This document shows positions 51,614 to 60,900 of a stretch of DNA of 64,000 bases, piece by piece. The notes beneath the pieces were generated by a model that searched no databases, was not told the DNA's origin, and was given only the letters and a program-made list of their open reading frames with translations. This stretch comes from Bacteroidales bacterium (GTDB lineage: Bacteria; Bacteroidota; Bacteroidia; Bacteroidales; UBA932), in assembly GCA_017519865.1 (NCBI GenBank), contig JAFWRQ010000027.1:1-64000 (forward strand). The letters are read 5' to 3'. The translations under genes were made by a program, and so were the position numbers. The first letter of the stretch is position 1, and the number at the start of each line of letters is the position of its first letter.

Positions 51614-54600
51614 TTGTATTCCTCGTCGATGGTGGAAATGCCCAGCGTGATCTCTTCCAGAACATCCAGCAGCACCCGCACGGTCTCAAGGGCCGTGAAG
51701 ATGGTGACGTTGTTCTCCACCGCCGTGCGGCGGATCTCATATCCGTCCAGGTGGCTGCTCTTCTGGTTGAGGTCTATGGTGTTGATGACGTATTTGACGT
51801 GACCCTTGCGCAGGGCCTGGTAGATCTCGTCGCTGCCTTCGCTGAGTTTCTTGAGGCATCTCGTCCTGATGCCGTTCTCCTTGAGGAAAGCGGCCGTACC
51901 CTTGGTGGCCTCGATGTTGAAACCGAGGTTGTAGAAGCGGCGGATCAGCGGAAGCGCCTCCTCCTTGTCCTTGTCGGCGATGGTGGCGAAGATGGTGCCG
52001 TAGGCCTTGATGTCCATTCCGGAGGCCTGGAGCGACTTGTAAAGCGCCCTGTTGAGGGAGTTGTCATAGCCGATGGCCTCTCCGGTGGACTTCATCTCGG
52101 GGGAGAGATAGGTGTCGATGCCCTTGATCTTGCCGAACGAGAAGGCGGGTGTTTTCACGAAGTGGCGCTTGCGCTCCGGGAAGTAGACTTCGTTGATGCC
52201 CTGCTCCTTCAAGGAGTGTCCCAGCATTACGCGGGTAGCTATCTTGGCCATAGGGATGCCCGTGGATTTCGAGATGAACGGCACCGTACGCGACGAACGG
52301 GGATTGACCTCGATCACATACACGTCGTCGTTGCCGTCCACGATGAACTGGATGTTGAACAGGCCGACGATGCCGATGGCCTTTCCGAGTTTGACGGTGT
52401 CGTCGATGATCTCCTGCTTGACCTTGTCGCTGAGGGTGAAGGACGGGTAGACGCTGATGCTGTCGCCGGAGTGGATGCCGGTCTTCTCGACGTGCTCCAT
52501 GATGGCGGGGATAAAGACGTTCTCGCCGTCACAGATGGCGTCGACCTCAGTCTCGCGGCCCATTATGTACTTGTCCACGAGGACGGGCGATTTCTCGTTG
52601 ATTTCCACTGCGTTGTGGAGATAGTGGCGGAGCGTGGCCTCGTTGCCGACGATCATCATCGCGCGGCCGCCGAGCACGAAACTCGGGCGCACGAGGACGG
52701 GATAGCCGATGTCCTCGGCGGCCTTGACTCCCTCCTCGACCGTCGTGACGGCGTGGGCTTTGGGCTGGCGGATGCCGGTTTCGCGCATGATCTGCTCGAA
52801 GAGCTTGCGGTCCTCGGCGTTGTCGATGGCCTGCAGGCCGGTGCCGATGAGCGGAACGTCGAACTCCTCGAGCGGCCCGGCCAGGTTGATGGCGGTCTGG
52901 CCTCCGAGGGTCACGATGACGCCCTCGGGCTGCTCAAGCTTGATGACGTTCATCACATCTTCGGTGGTGAGCGGCTCGAAGTAGAGCTTGTCGGAGATGG
53001 TATAGTCGGTGGAGACAGTCTCGGGGTTGTTGTTGATGATGATGGCCTCGTAGCCGGCCTCGCGGATGGCCCAGATGGCGTGGACGGTGGAGTAGTCGAA
53101 CTCCACGCCCTGGCCGATGCGGATCGGGCCTGAACCCAGCACGAGGATCTTCTTGCGGTCGCTGCGTATCGACTCGTTCTCCTGCTCGTAGGTGGAATAG
53201 AAATACGGTACGTAGGTGTCGTGCTCGGCGGCGCAAGAGTCGATCATCTTGTACACCGGCATAATGCCGTTGGCGAAGCGCAGGCGGATGACGTCGGCCT
53301 CGGAAACGCCCCAGAGCTGGCCGATGAACTTGTCGCCGAAGCCCATTCTCTTCGCTTCGCGGAGGATCGCAGGGTCCATCGGGGCGGCCTTTACGCGGCG
53401 CTCCATACGGACGATGTTGTAGATCTTCTCCAGGAAGAGCATGTCGATCTTGGTGCGGTCATAGATGCGCGAAAGGTCGATGCGCAGGCGGAGCAGCTGG
53501 GCGATGGCGTGGATGCGGTCGTCGGTAGGCTTGCTGATGTATTCGAGCAGCGCCTCCTCGGTCCAGTCGTCGAACTTCTTCTTGTGGATGTGGCAGCAGC
53601 CGGACTCCAGGGAGCGCATCGCCTTCAGGATGCTCTCTTCCAGCGTGCGGCCGATGGACATCACCTCGCCGGTGGCCTTCATCTGGGTGCCGAGCTCATT
53701 GGACGCCTCGCTGAACTTGTCGAAGGGGAAGCGGGCGACCTTGGCCACCACGTAGTCGATGGCCGGCTCGCAGCATGCGGGGGCTCCGGCCACGGTGATC
53801 TCGTCCAGTGTGAGGCCCACGGCTATCTTCGCCGTCACGCGTGCGATGGGGAAGCCGCTGGCCTTGGACGCCAGGGCGGACGAGCGCGATACGCGCGGAT
53901 TGACCTCGATGATGTAATACTTGAACGACAGCGGGTCGAGGGCGAACTGGATGTTGCAGCCGCCGGCTATGTCCAGGGCGCGGATGAGGCGCAGGGCGCT
54001 GTCACGGAGCATCTGGTACTCCTTGTCGGTGAGGGTGAGGGCCGGAGCAACAACCATCGAATCGCCGGTGTGGATGCCCACAGGGTCGATATTCTCCATC
54101 GAGCAGATGGCGATGGCGGTGTCGTTGCTGTCGCGCATCACCTCGAACTCGATCTCCTTGTAGCCTTTGATGCTCTTCTCGACCAGCACCTCGTGCACGG
54201 GGGAAAGATAGAGCGCGTTGCGCATCATATCCTTCATCTCCTCCGGATTGTACGCGAAGCCGCCGCCCGTGCCGCCCAGGGTGAAAGCCGGGCGGAGGAT
54301 GACGGGATAGCCGATCTTATCGGCCGCCGCAAGGCCTTCCTCGACGCTGTAGCAGATCTCGGAAGGGATGACGGGCTCGCCTATCGAGAGGCAGAGTTCC
54401 TTGAACAGTTCGCGGTCCTCGGCCCTCTCGATGTTCTGGAACGAGGTGCCGAGGATCTCCACGCCGCACTCGTCCAGCACTCCCTTCTTGGCGAGCTGGA
54501 CGGCGAGGTTGAGGCCGGTCTGGCCTCCGAGGCCGGGGACGAGGGCGTCCGGACGCTCGTAGCGGATTATCTTGGCTATATAGTCGATCTTCAGCGGCTC

Positions 54601-54798
54601 CATATAGACCTTGTCCGCGATGTTGGTGTCGGTCATGATGGTGGCCGGATTGGAGTTGACGAGGATGACCTCGTAGCCTTCCTCCTTGAGAGCGAGGCAC
54701 GCCTGGGTGCCTGCGTAGTCGAATTCGGCGGCCTGTCCGATCACGATTGGACCGGATCCGATGACCATGACTTTCTTTATGTCGGTTCTTCTAGGCAT
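51610..54798 (-). CDS. carB: Carbamoyl-phosphate synthase large subunit
   Basis: The 1062-residue protein has two homologous ATP-grasp halves. The first begins KVMVIGSGPIVIGQAAEFDY and includes PAFTLGGTGGG; the second begins KILVLGSGPIRIGQGVEFDY and includes PSFVLGGRAMMIV. A C-terminal MGS-like domain (about 930-1062) would bind allosteric effectors. It makes carbamoyl phosphate from bicarbonate, ammonia and two ATP. Motifs look intact, so synthase activity from ammonia should remain even though the small-subunit partner lacks its nucleophile. The start overlaps the carA end by 8 nt. Confidence 0.95.
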   Translation of the reverse strand: MPRRTDIKKVMVIGSGPIVIGQAAEFDYAGTQACLALKEEGYEVILVNSNPATIMTDTNIADKVYMEPLKIDYIAKIIRYERPDALVPGLGGQTGLNLAVQLAKKGVLDECGVEILGTSFQNIERAEDRELFKELCLSIGEPVIPSEICYSVEEGLAAADKIGYPVILRPAFTLGGTGGGFAYNPEEMKDMMRNALYLSPVHEVLVEKSIKGYKEIEFEVMRDSNDTAIAICSMENIDPVGIHTGDSMVVAPALTLTDKEYQMLRDSALRLIRALDIAGGCNIQFALDPLSFKYYIIEVNPRVSRSSALASKASGFPIARVTAKIAVGLTLDEITVAGAPACCEPAIDYVVAKVARFPFDKFSEASNELGTQMKATGEVMSIGRTLEESILKAMRSLESGCCHIHKKKFDDWTEEALLEYISKPTDDRIHAIAQLLRLRIDLSRIYDRTKIDMLFLEKIYNIVRMERRVKAAPMDPAILREAKRMGFGDKFIGQLWGVSEADVIRLRFANGIMPVYKMIDSCAAEHDTYVPYFYSTYEQENESIRSDRKKILVLGSGPIRIGQGVEFDYSTVHAIWAIREAGYEAIIINNNPETVSTDYTISDKLYFEPLTTEDVMNVIKLEQPEGVIVTLGGQTAINLAGPLEEFDVPLIGTGLQAIDNAEDRKLFEQIMRETGIRQPKAHAVTTVEEGVKAAEDIGYPVLVRPSFVLGGRAMMIVGNEATLRHYLHNAVEINEKSPVLVDKYIMGRETEVDAICDGENVFIPAIMEHVEKTGIHSGDSISVYPSFTLSDKVKQEIIDDTVKLGKAIGIVGLFNIQFIVDGNDDVYVIEVNPRSSRTVPFISKSTGIPMAKIATRVMLGHSLKEQGINEVYFPERKRHFVKTPAFSFGKIKGIDTYLSPEMKSTGEAIGYDNSLNRALYKSLQASGMDIKAYGTIFATIADKDKEEALPLIRRFYNLGFNIEATKGTAAFLKENGIRTRCLKKLSEGSDEIYQALRKGHVKYVINTIDLNQKSSHLDGYEIRRTAVENNVTIFTALETVRVLLDVLEEITLGISTIDEEYK

Positions 54799-55873
54799 TG
54801 CTCTTGTCCTCCATCATTTCAATGAATCTGTCGAAAAGGTTGACGTTGTCCTGCGGACCGGGCGCGGACTCCATGTGGAACTGGAAGCCGATGACCTTGT
54901 CCTCGCGGTTCTCGAAGCCCAGGATATAGCCTTCCGGGACGGCGACATGGGTGGGGACCAGGGGGGTGTCCTCCACGGAGTCGAAACGGTAGCTCTGGTT
55001 GAGAACGGCAATGTTGATACGGCCGGTGGCGAGGTCCTTGACAGGATGGTCGCCGTGTACTCCGCAGCCCATCGGCTTGAGTACGGCACCGTATTCGAGG
55101 CCGATGGCTTCCATTCCGAGGCCGATGCCGAGGATGGGCCGGCGTCCCTTCAGGGACGAGAAGAGATCGAGGATCTCGGGCGCTTCGAAAGCAGAAGCCG
55201 GACCGTTGGACAGCAGGATGCCGTCGGGGTTGAAGGCCATTATGTCGTCGGCGGATGCATTGAACGGCACTATCGTGACGTTGCATCCGCGGTCCTTCAG
55301 ATGCCGGATTATGCTGTACTTGATGCCGCAGTCGACGGCCACGACGTGATACTTGTGGCCTGAAGTACGGGTAACCCAGCGCTTGCGGCAGCTCACGCGG
55401 CGCACGAGGCCTTCGGGGCGCTCTGTGGCGGCAATGAGGGCCAGAGCCTCTTCCAGAGGCATGTCGGCCTCGACGATGGCCGCCATGGGGCGGCCCGAGT
55501 CACGGATGATCTTTGTGAGCATGCGCGTGTCGACACCGCTCAGGCAGGGGATTCCGCGCTCCTCGAGTTCCTCTTCGAGGGTCTTGGTGTAACGGAAGTT
55601 GCTGGGTGTGTCGCAGCACTCGCGGACGACAAGGCCTCCGATGCTGGGGGTCCTGGACTCGAAATCCTCGTCCGTGATGCCGTAGTTGCCTATCAGCGGA
55701 TAGGTCATGACCACGATCTGCTCGGCATACGAAGGGTCGGAGATGATCTCCTGGTAGCCGACGACCGATGTGTTGAAGACGATCTCGCAGACCCTGCGGC
55801 AGTCGGCTCCGAAGCCTATGCCGTAGAATTCCTGACCGCTTTCAAGTACAAGTTTCTTTTCCGGTCTTTTCAT
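54791..55873 (-). CDS. carA: Carbamoyl-phosphate synthase small subunit, catalytic Cys replaced by Gly
   Basis: The 360-residue protein is CarA by its N-terminal half (FNTSVVGYQEIISDPSY, LSGVDTRMLTKIIRDSG) and a class I glutaminase half. The nucleophile elbow, usually GICLGHQ, reads GIGLGME: codon GGC at 55121-55123 encodes Gly251 where Cys is expected. His333 and Glu335 (FHMESAPGP) of the triad remain. Other pocket motifs also differ: SNGPASA instead of SNGPGDP, and LNQSYRF instead of QNHGYAV. Glutamine hydrolysis is therefore not expected; the subunit may be structural, with ammonia used directly. It overlaps pyrC by 4 nt. Confidence 0.92.
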   Translation of the reverse strand: MKRPEKKLVLESGQEFYGIGFGADCRRVCEIVFNTSVVGYQEIISDPSYAEQIVVMTYPLIGNYGITDEDFESRTPSIGGLVVRECCDTPSNFRYTKTLEEELEERGIPCLSGVDTRMLTKIIRDSGRPMAAIVEADMPLEEALALIAATERPEGLVRRVSCRKRWVTRTSGHKYHVVAVDCGIKYSIIRHLKDRGCNVTIVPFNASADDIMAFNPDGILLSNGPASAFEAPEILDLFSSLKGRRPILGIGLGMEAIGLEYGAVLKPMGCGVHGDHPVKDLATGRINIAVLNQSYRFDSVEDTPLVPTHVAVPEGYILGFENREDKVIGFQFHMESAPGPQDNVNLFDRFIEMMEDKSNA

Positions 55874-57141
55874 TTTGTCAAGTTGTTATAAACCGCCCTG
55901 CCGTCCTTGAGGGTCATGAGGACTTCCCCGCGGACCGTCCATCCTTCGAACGGGGTGGCCTTTCCCTTGGACAGGAAGTTGCGGCTGTCTATGATATACT
56001 CTTTTTCAAGGTCTATGATCGCGATGTCCGCGGGCATGCCGGGCTCCAGCGCGCCCCCGATGCGGAATATGCGCCTCGGCGCTTCGCTCATCGCCTCCAC
56101 CAGGCGCTCCAGACTCATCTTTCCCGTGCGCACGAGCGCGGTATAAAGGACAGGGAAGGAAGTCTCGAGCCCTACTATACCCATCGCGCTGCCTGCGAGG
56201 CCGTGGGATTTCTCCTCAGCGGTATGCGGGGCGTGGTCCGTGGCTATGGCATCGATGGTGCCGTCGAGCAGGCCTTCGACGAGCGCATCGCGGTCTTCGG
56301 CGCTGCGGAGCGGCGGATTCATCTTGAAGCGTCCGTCCTCCTGCAGGTCGTCCTCGCAGAGGACAAGATAGTGCGGCCCTGTCTCGCAGGTGACGTTGAC
56401 GCCGCGCGCCTTTGCCCTGCGGATGAGGGCAACGCTTTCCTTCGTGGAGATGTGGCAGACGTGGTAGCGGCAGCCGGTCTCCTCGCAAAGTTTGAGGTCA
56501 CGCGCGATCTGGCCCCATTCGCTCTCGGAGCAGATGCCTTTGTGGCCGTGCTGCGCACAATAGCGGCCGTCGTGTATGTAGCCGCCGCGCAGCAGCGAGT
56601 CATCCTCGCAGTGGGCTGCGATGATGACGTCCTCGCGCGCCGCGGCCTCCATCGCGCTGCGCATCATAGCCTCGCCCTGCACGCCGCTGCCATCGTCGGA
56701 GAAGGCGACGCAATTGCCCTTCAGTGCATTGAAGTCCACCAGTTCCAGGCCCTTGCGGCCCTTGGTGATGGAACAATAGGGGAGGACGGAGATGACGGCA
56801 TCACGGTCGATGGCGGCCTGCTCGACGGCAAGCGTCTCCGGACTGTCGGGCACGGGGTCGAGGTTGGGCATGGCACAGACGACGGTATAACCGCCGTGTG
56901 CGGCAGCCGCAGAACCGGTGCTGATGGTTTCCTTGGCGGTGAAACCGGGCTCGCGGAAATGCACGTGGATGTCGGCGAAGGCAGGGACGACCGTAAGTCC
57001 TGAGGCGTCGATGACTGAGACGCCGTCAGGGGGTGTAAGGCCGGGGAGTATGGAAACGATCCTGCCATCCCTGACAAGGATGTCGCCCGCGAATGTCCCG
57101 GAGCCAGTCACGATGATTCCGCCTTTGATGAGGATGTCCAT
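55870..57141 (-). CDS. pyrC: Dihydroorotase
   Basis: The 423-residue amidohydrolase has the zinc-binding DIHVHFREPGFTAKE, the carboxylated-Lys/His region, ITKGRKG, HCEDDSL, ATDHAPHTAEEK and MGIVGLETSFPV. It is a type I (longer) dihydroorotase and closes carbamoyl-aspartate to dihydroorotate. It is the first gene of the UMP operon. The frame is open upstream to 57354, but ATG 57141 begins the conserved MDILIKGGIIVTG. The start codon is only 6 nt after the T-run of a terminator-like hairpin. Confidence 0.95.
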   Translation of the reverse strand: MDILIKGGIIVTGSGTFAGDILVRDGRIVSILPGLTPPDGVSVIDASGLTVVPAFADIHVHFREPGFTAKETISTGSAAAAHGGYTVVCAMPNLDPVPDSPETLAVEQAAIDRDAVISVLPYCSITKGRKGLELVDFNALKGNCVAFSDDGSGVQGEAMMRSAMEAAAREDVIIAAHCEDDSLLRGGYIHDGRYCAQHGHKGICSESEWGQIARDLKLCEETGCRYHVCHISTKESVALIRRAKARGVNVTCETGPHYLVLCEDDLQEDGRFKMNPPLRSAEDRDALVEGLLDGTIDAIATDHAPHTAEEKSHGLAGSAMGIVGLETSFPVLYTALVRTGKMSLERLVEAMSEAPRRIFRIGGALEPGMPADIAIIDLEKEYIIDSRNFLSKGKATPFEGWTVRGEVLMTLKDGRAVYNNLTK

Positions 57142-57147
57142 GCAAAC

Positions 57148-57176
57148 AAAAAAAAAGACAACCGTTAAGGCTGCCT
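57148..57176 (-). terminator. Attenuator-like hairpin in the pyr operon leader
   Basis: In the minus-strand RNA, AGGCAGCC (57169-57176) pairs with GGUUGUCU (57156-57163), with two G-U pairs and a 5-nt loop. A run of nine U residues (57148-57156) follows, its first base shared with the stem end. The hairpin ends 6 nt before the pyrC start codon, inside a leader of about 130 nt. This is the layout of a transcription attenuator, and it could also mask translation initiation. Confidence 0.7.
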
Positions 57177-57275
57177 GAAAACAAATGACGATAATGAAAC
57201 GATGCTGCCATCGGTGTGGCCGAAGCTCAAGGAACCGGTTTTTAACATGTATCTCATCGTCTGACCAAATTTGTG

Positions 57276-57307
57276 CAAAGTTAATGCTATTTTGGGGACA
57301 AATCCAA
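57276..57307 (-). promoter_or_regulatory. Predicted promoter of the pyr operon
   Basis: Minus strand: TTG (57305-57307), 21 nt spacer, TAACTTTG (57276-57283). Transcription should start near 57270, leaving a leader of about 130 nt. Confidence 0.75.
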
Positions 57308-57374
57308 ACAATGCCGGCAAAAAATATCAACAACCCGATGTTGAAATTTTGCAACGATTTATTTTAAAAACCCT

Positions 57375-57405
57375 TTGTGGGGGAGCGAGAATAATAGTAA
57401 CTTTG
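57375..57405 (+). promoter_or_regulatory. Predicted promoter of the pur operon
   Basis: TTG 57375-57377 (preceded by T), 20 nt spacer, TAACTTTG 57398-57405; the purE start is 47 nt downstream. Confidence 0.78.
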
Positions 57406-57452
57406 CACCTTGTTGTTTGTGGATATCATTAACCTTCACCAGACTTTTTTGC

Positions 57453-57923
57453 ATGAGCAAAGTAGCCGTCATCATGGGCAGTGCGAGCGACTGGGACGTC
57501 ATGTCTCCCGCATGCGCCACGCTGGAGGAGTTCGGCATCGGATATGAGAAGCGCGTCCTTAGCGCACACCGCAATCCCGGTCCTCTTGCAGACTATGTTT
57601 CTTCCGCCAGGGAGAACGGTATCGACATCATCATCGCCGGCGCCGGAGGAGCCGCACACCTTCCGGGCGTCATCGCCGCCCTGACCACCCTCCCGGTCAT
57701 CGGCGTCCCGGTGAAGTCCAAGGCCCTGAACGGGCTGGACTCCCTCCTTTCCATAGTCCAGATGCCCTCCGGGATACCCGTGGCGACCATGGCCATCGAC
57801 GGAGCCCGTAATGCTGCACTCTACGCCGTCTCCATCCTCGCCCTCCACGACTCCGGCCTCTCAGCAAAATTGGCCGAGTTCCGCAAGCGCCAGAGCGACA
57901 AGGTACTTAATACAGTGATATAA
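57453..57923 (+). CDS. purE: N5-carboxyaminoimidazole ribonucleotide mutase PurE
   Basis: The 156-residue protein has the class I PurE motifs [24 protein letters not shown] (catalytic His), [19 protein letters not shown] and the [19 protein letters not shown] segment. It converts N5-CAIR to CAIR. Start ATG 57453 begins the conserved sequence; an upstream in-frame start at 57375 lies in the promoter. No purK is adjacent. Confidence 0.95.
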   Translation: MSKVAVIMGSASDWDVMSPACATLEEFGIGYEKRVLSAHRNPGPLADYVSSARENGIDIIIAGAGGAAHLPGVIAALTTLPVIGVPVKSKALNGLDSLLSIVQMPSGIPVATMAIDGARNAALYAVSILALHDSGLSAKLAEFRKRQSDKVLNTVI

Positions 57924-57926
57924 AGC

Positions 57927-57966
57927 TATGCCCACCTGCACACACACCGGTGGGCATACATTTTTT
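57927..57966 (+). terminator. Terminator-like hairpin between purE and purL
   Basis: TATGCCCACC (57927-57936) pairs perfectly with GGTGGGCATA (57949-57958), with a 12-nt loop, and is followed by six T residues (57961-57966). It begins 4 nt after the purE stop and ends 8 nt before the purL start. Confidence 0.75.
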
Positions 57967-57973
57967 AATAAAT

Positions 57974-60900
57974 ATGAAAAGCAACCGTATATTCGTCGAG
58001 AAGAGGGAACAGTTCCGCGTGGAGGCTTCCAGCCTGCTGGCCGAGTTCAACGAGAACCTTTCCCTTCACCTCAAATCCCTGAGACTCATCAATGTATATG
58101 ACCTGTTCGGCTTCTCCGACGAACTCCTCGAGAAATGCCGGTACAGCGTTTTCGGCGAAGTCGTAACGGATATCGTATCCGACTCCTGCCCCCTGGAAGG
58201 AAAAAAATACATAGCCGTCGAGTATATACCGGGTCAGTTCGACCAGCGCGCCTCGTCCGCCGTGGACTGCGTCCACCTGATCGACCCTGCCGCGGAGGTG
58301 GAGATCAAGAGTTCCCGCCTGCTCGTCTTCGACGACGACACGGACGATGAGACGCTGGCCCGCATCCGCCATTATTTCATCAACCCGGTCGAGAGCCGGC
58401 CCAAGGACCTGGGTGTCCTCGCCCTCGGCGAGAAGGCCGACGTCAAGCCCCTGGAGGACCTGAGCGGCTTCACCGCGATGCCGGAAGGGGAGTGGGATGC
58501 TTTCCGCAAGTCCCATGGCCTGGCGATGAGCCACGACGACCTCGGGGAGATTGTGCGGTATTTCTCTGCTGAAGGCCGCGACCCTTCCGAGACCGAACTC
58601 CGCATCCTCGATACCTACTGGAGCGATCACTGCCGCCATACGACCTTCACTTCCGAGCTTGAGGAGATCACTGTGGACGAATCCTTCATGAGCGATGAGT
58701 TCAAGGATTCCTTGAAGATGCTCGGCAGCATGCGCGAGGAGCTTGGCCGCAGCCGTAAGAGCCTCTGCCTGATGGAACTCGCCACGATCGGTGCACGTTG
58801 GCTGAGGGCGCACGGCAAGCTCGACGACCTGGAGAAGAGCGAGGAGAACAACGCCTGCAGCATTTTCGTCAACGTTGATGTCGACGGCGTTCAGGAGAAA
58901 TGGCTCCTCCAGTTCAAGAACGAAACCCATAACCACCCGACCGAGATCGAACCTTTCGGAGGTGCCGCCACCTGTCTCGGCGGAGCCATCCGCGACCCTC
59001 TTTCCGGACGTGCCTATGTCTACCAGGCAATGCGCGTCACTGGAGCCGGCGACATCACCGCCAGGGTGGCCGACACTATTCCCGGCAAACTTCCGCAGAG
59101 GATGATCAGCCGCAAGGCCGCCGGAGGTTATTCGAGTTATGGCAACCAGATAGGCCTTGCGACGACACACGTACGTGAGATCTACGACGAGGGCTATACC
59201 GCCAAACGCATGGAGATCGGCGCGGTGGTAGGGGCCGTAAAGGCGGAGAATGTCCGCCGTGAGAGCCCTGCGGCCGGCGACGTCATCCTCCTGCTGGGCG
59301 GTCGCACCGGCCGTGACGGCATCGGCGGCGCCACGGGCTCCTCCAAGGAACATACCGAGGAATCGCTCGAGACCTGCGGCAGCGAAGTGCAGAAGGGTAA
59401 CGCCCCCGAGGAGCGCCAGCTCCAGCGTCTCTTCCGCCGTCCGGAGGTGACCCGGCTCATCAAGAAGTCCAACGACTTCGGTGCCGGAGGCGTCAGCGTC
59501 GCCATCGGCGAGCTCGCCCCCGGGCTCGACATCTACCTCGACCGCGTCCCGACCAAGTATTCCGGCCTCAATGCCACCGAGCTCGCCATCAGCGAGTCCC
59601 AGGAGCGCATGGCCGTAGTGGTGGAGGCTGCCGACCGTGAGAGGTTCGAGGAACTTTGCGCCATTGACAACATAGAAGTCACACACGTGGCCGACGTAAC
59701 CGCAAGCGGCCGCATGCGCATGTACTATTCCGGCGTCAAGGTCTGCGACCTCTCCCGCGAGTTCATCGACAGCGCCGGAGCCAAGCATTACGCTAAGGCT
59801 GCGATTGCAGCGGTCGAGGACTGCGACCCGTTCTTCCGCGAGCCCGCGGGGGATACCCTGGAGGAGAAGATGATCGACGTCATGGGTTCTCCCAACGTCG
59901 CGTCGCAGAAGGGACTCGTGGAGATGTTCGACTCCACCATCGGCCGCTCGACCGTCCTCATGCCTTACGGCGGACGCCGCCAGGCCACGGAGACCCAGAG
60001 TTCCGTCCAGAAACTTCCGGCTGACGGATATACGGATACTGCCAGCGTGATGGCTTTCGGCTACAACCCCGACCTGGCGCGCTGGAGCCCTTATCACAGC
60101 GCAGCGTATGCAGTCGTCGAAGCCTGTACCAAGGTAGCCTGTACGGGCGCCGACTGGTCCGGGATGCGCTTCTCCTACCAGGAGTACTTCGAGCGCATGA
60201 CCAAGGACCCGCACACCTGGGGCAAGCCCCTTGCTGCCCTCCTTGGCGCGCTCAAGATGCAGGCCGCGCTCGGCCTTCCGTCCATCGGCGGCAAGGACTC
60301 CATGAGCGGAACATTCGAAAGCATACACGTCCCTCCGACCCTTGTTGCCTTCGGCATCACCACGGTCGATGCCCGCACAGTCATTTCCCCCGAATTCAAG
60401 GAGGCCGGTCACAGCATCTACCTCCTCAGGCATAAACCCCTCGACAACCGTATGCCGGATACCGATGCGCTTGCCGCCAACTGGACGTTCCTCAGGGAAC
60501 AGATCCTTGCCGGCAACGTCGTATCCGCCTGGTCGCTCGGCTACGGCGGCATCGCCGAGGCTCTGGTAAAGATGTCGATGGGCAACTCCCTCGGAGTGGA
60601 CGTCGTCGTCCCTGAGAAGGAACTGTTCTCGCTCGGATACGGCTCTGTCGTGGTCGAGACCGTCGGCGCCCTCGAGTCGCCCGCGGCTGTCCTGCTGGGC
60701 GGCGTCACCGCATCGGGCTTCCGCATCAACGGCGAGAGCCTGTCCACGGAGGCCCTTGAGAAGGCCTACGAGGGCCGATATTACAAGCTCTACCCGCCGA
60801 AGGTCCGTCCGGCCTTCGACGAGCCTGCACCCGAGGTTGAGGAAGTACCTTTCGACTGTTCCAACCTGGTCTATCCCGGAGCACCGGTGGACAAACCGGT

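Larger units (their letters stand above)
57142..57452. other. Divergent pyr/pur regulatory region
   Basis: These 311 bases separate the pyrimidine and purine operons. They hold the pyr leader with its hairpins (including a 5-bp CGATG/CATCG stem near 57200-57213), the pyr promoter and the purE promoter. The sequence is AT-rich between the two promoters. No gene was found. Confidence 0.75.
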
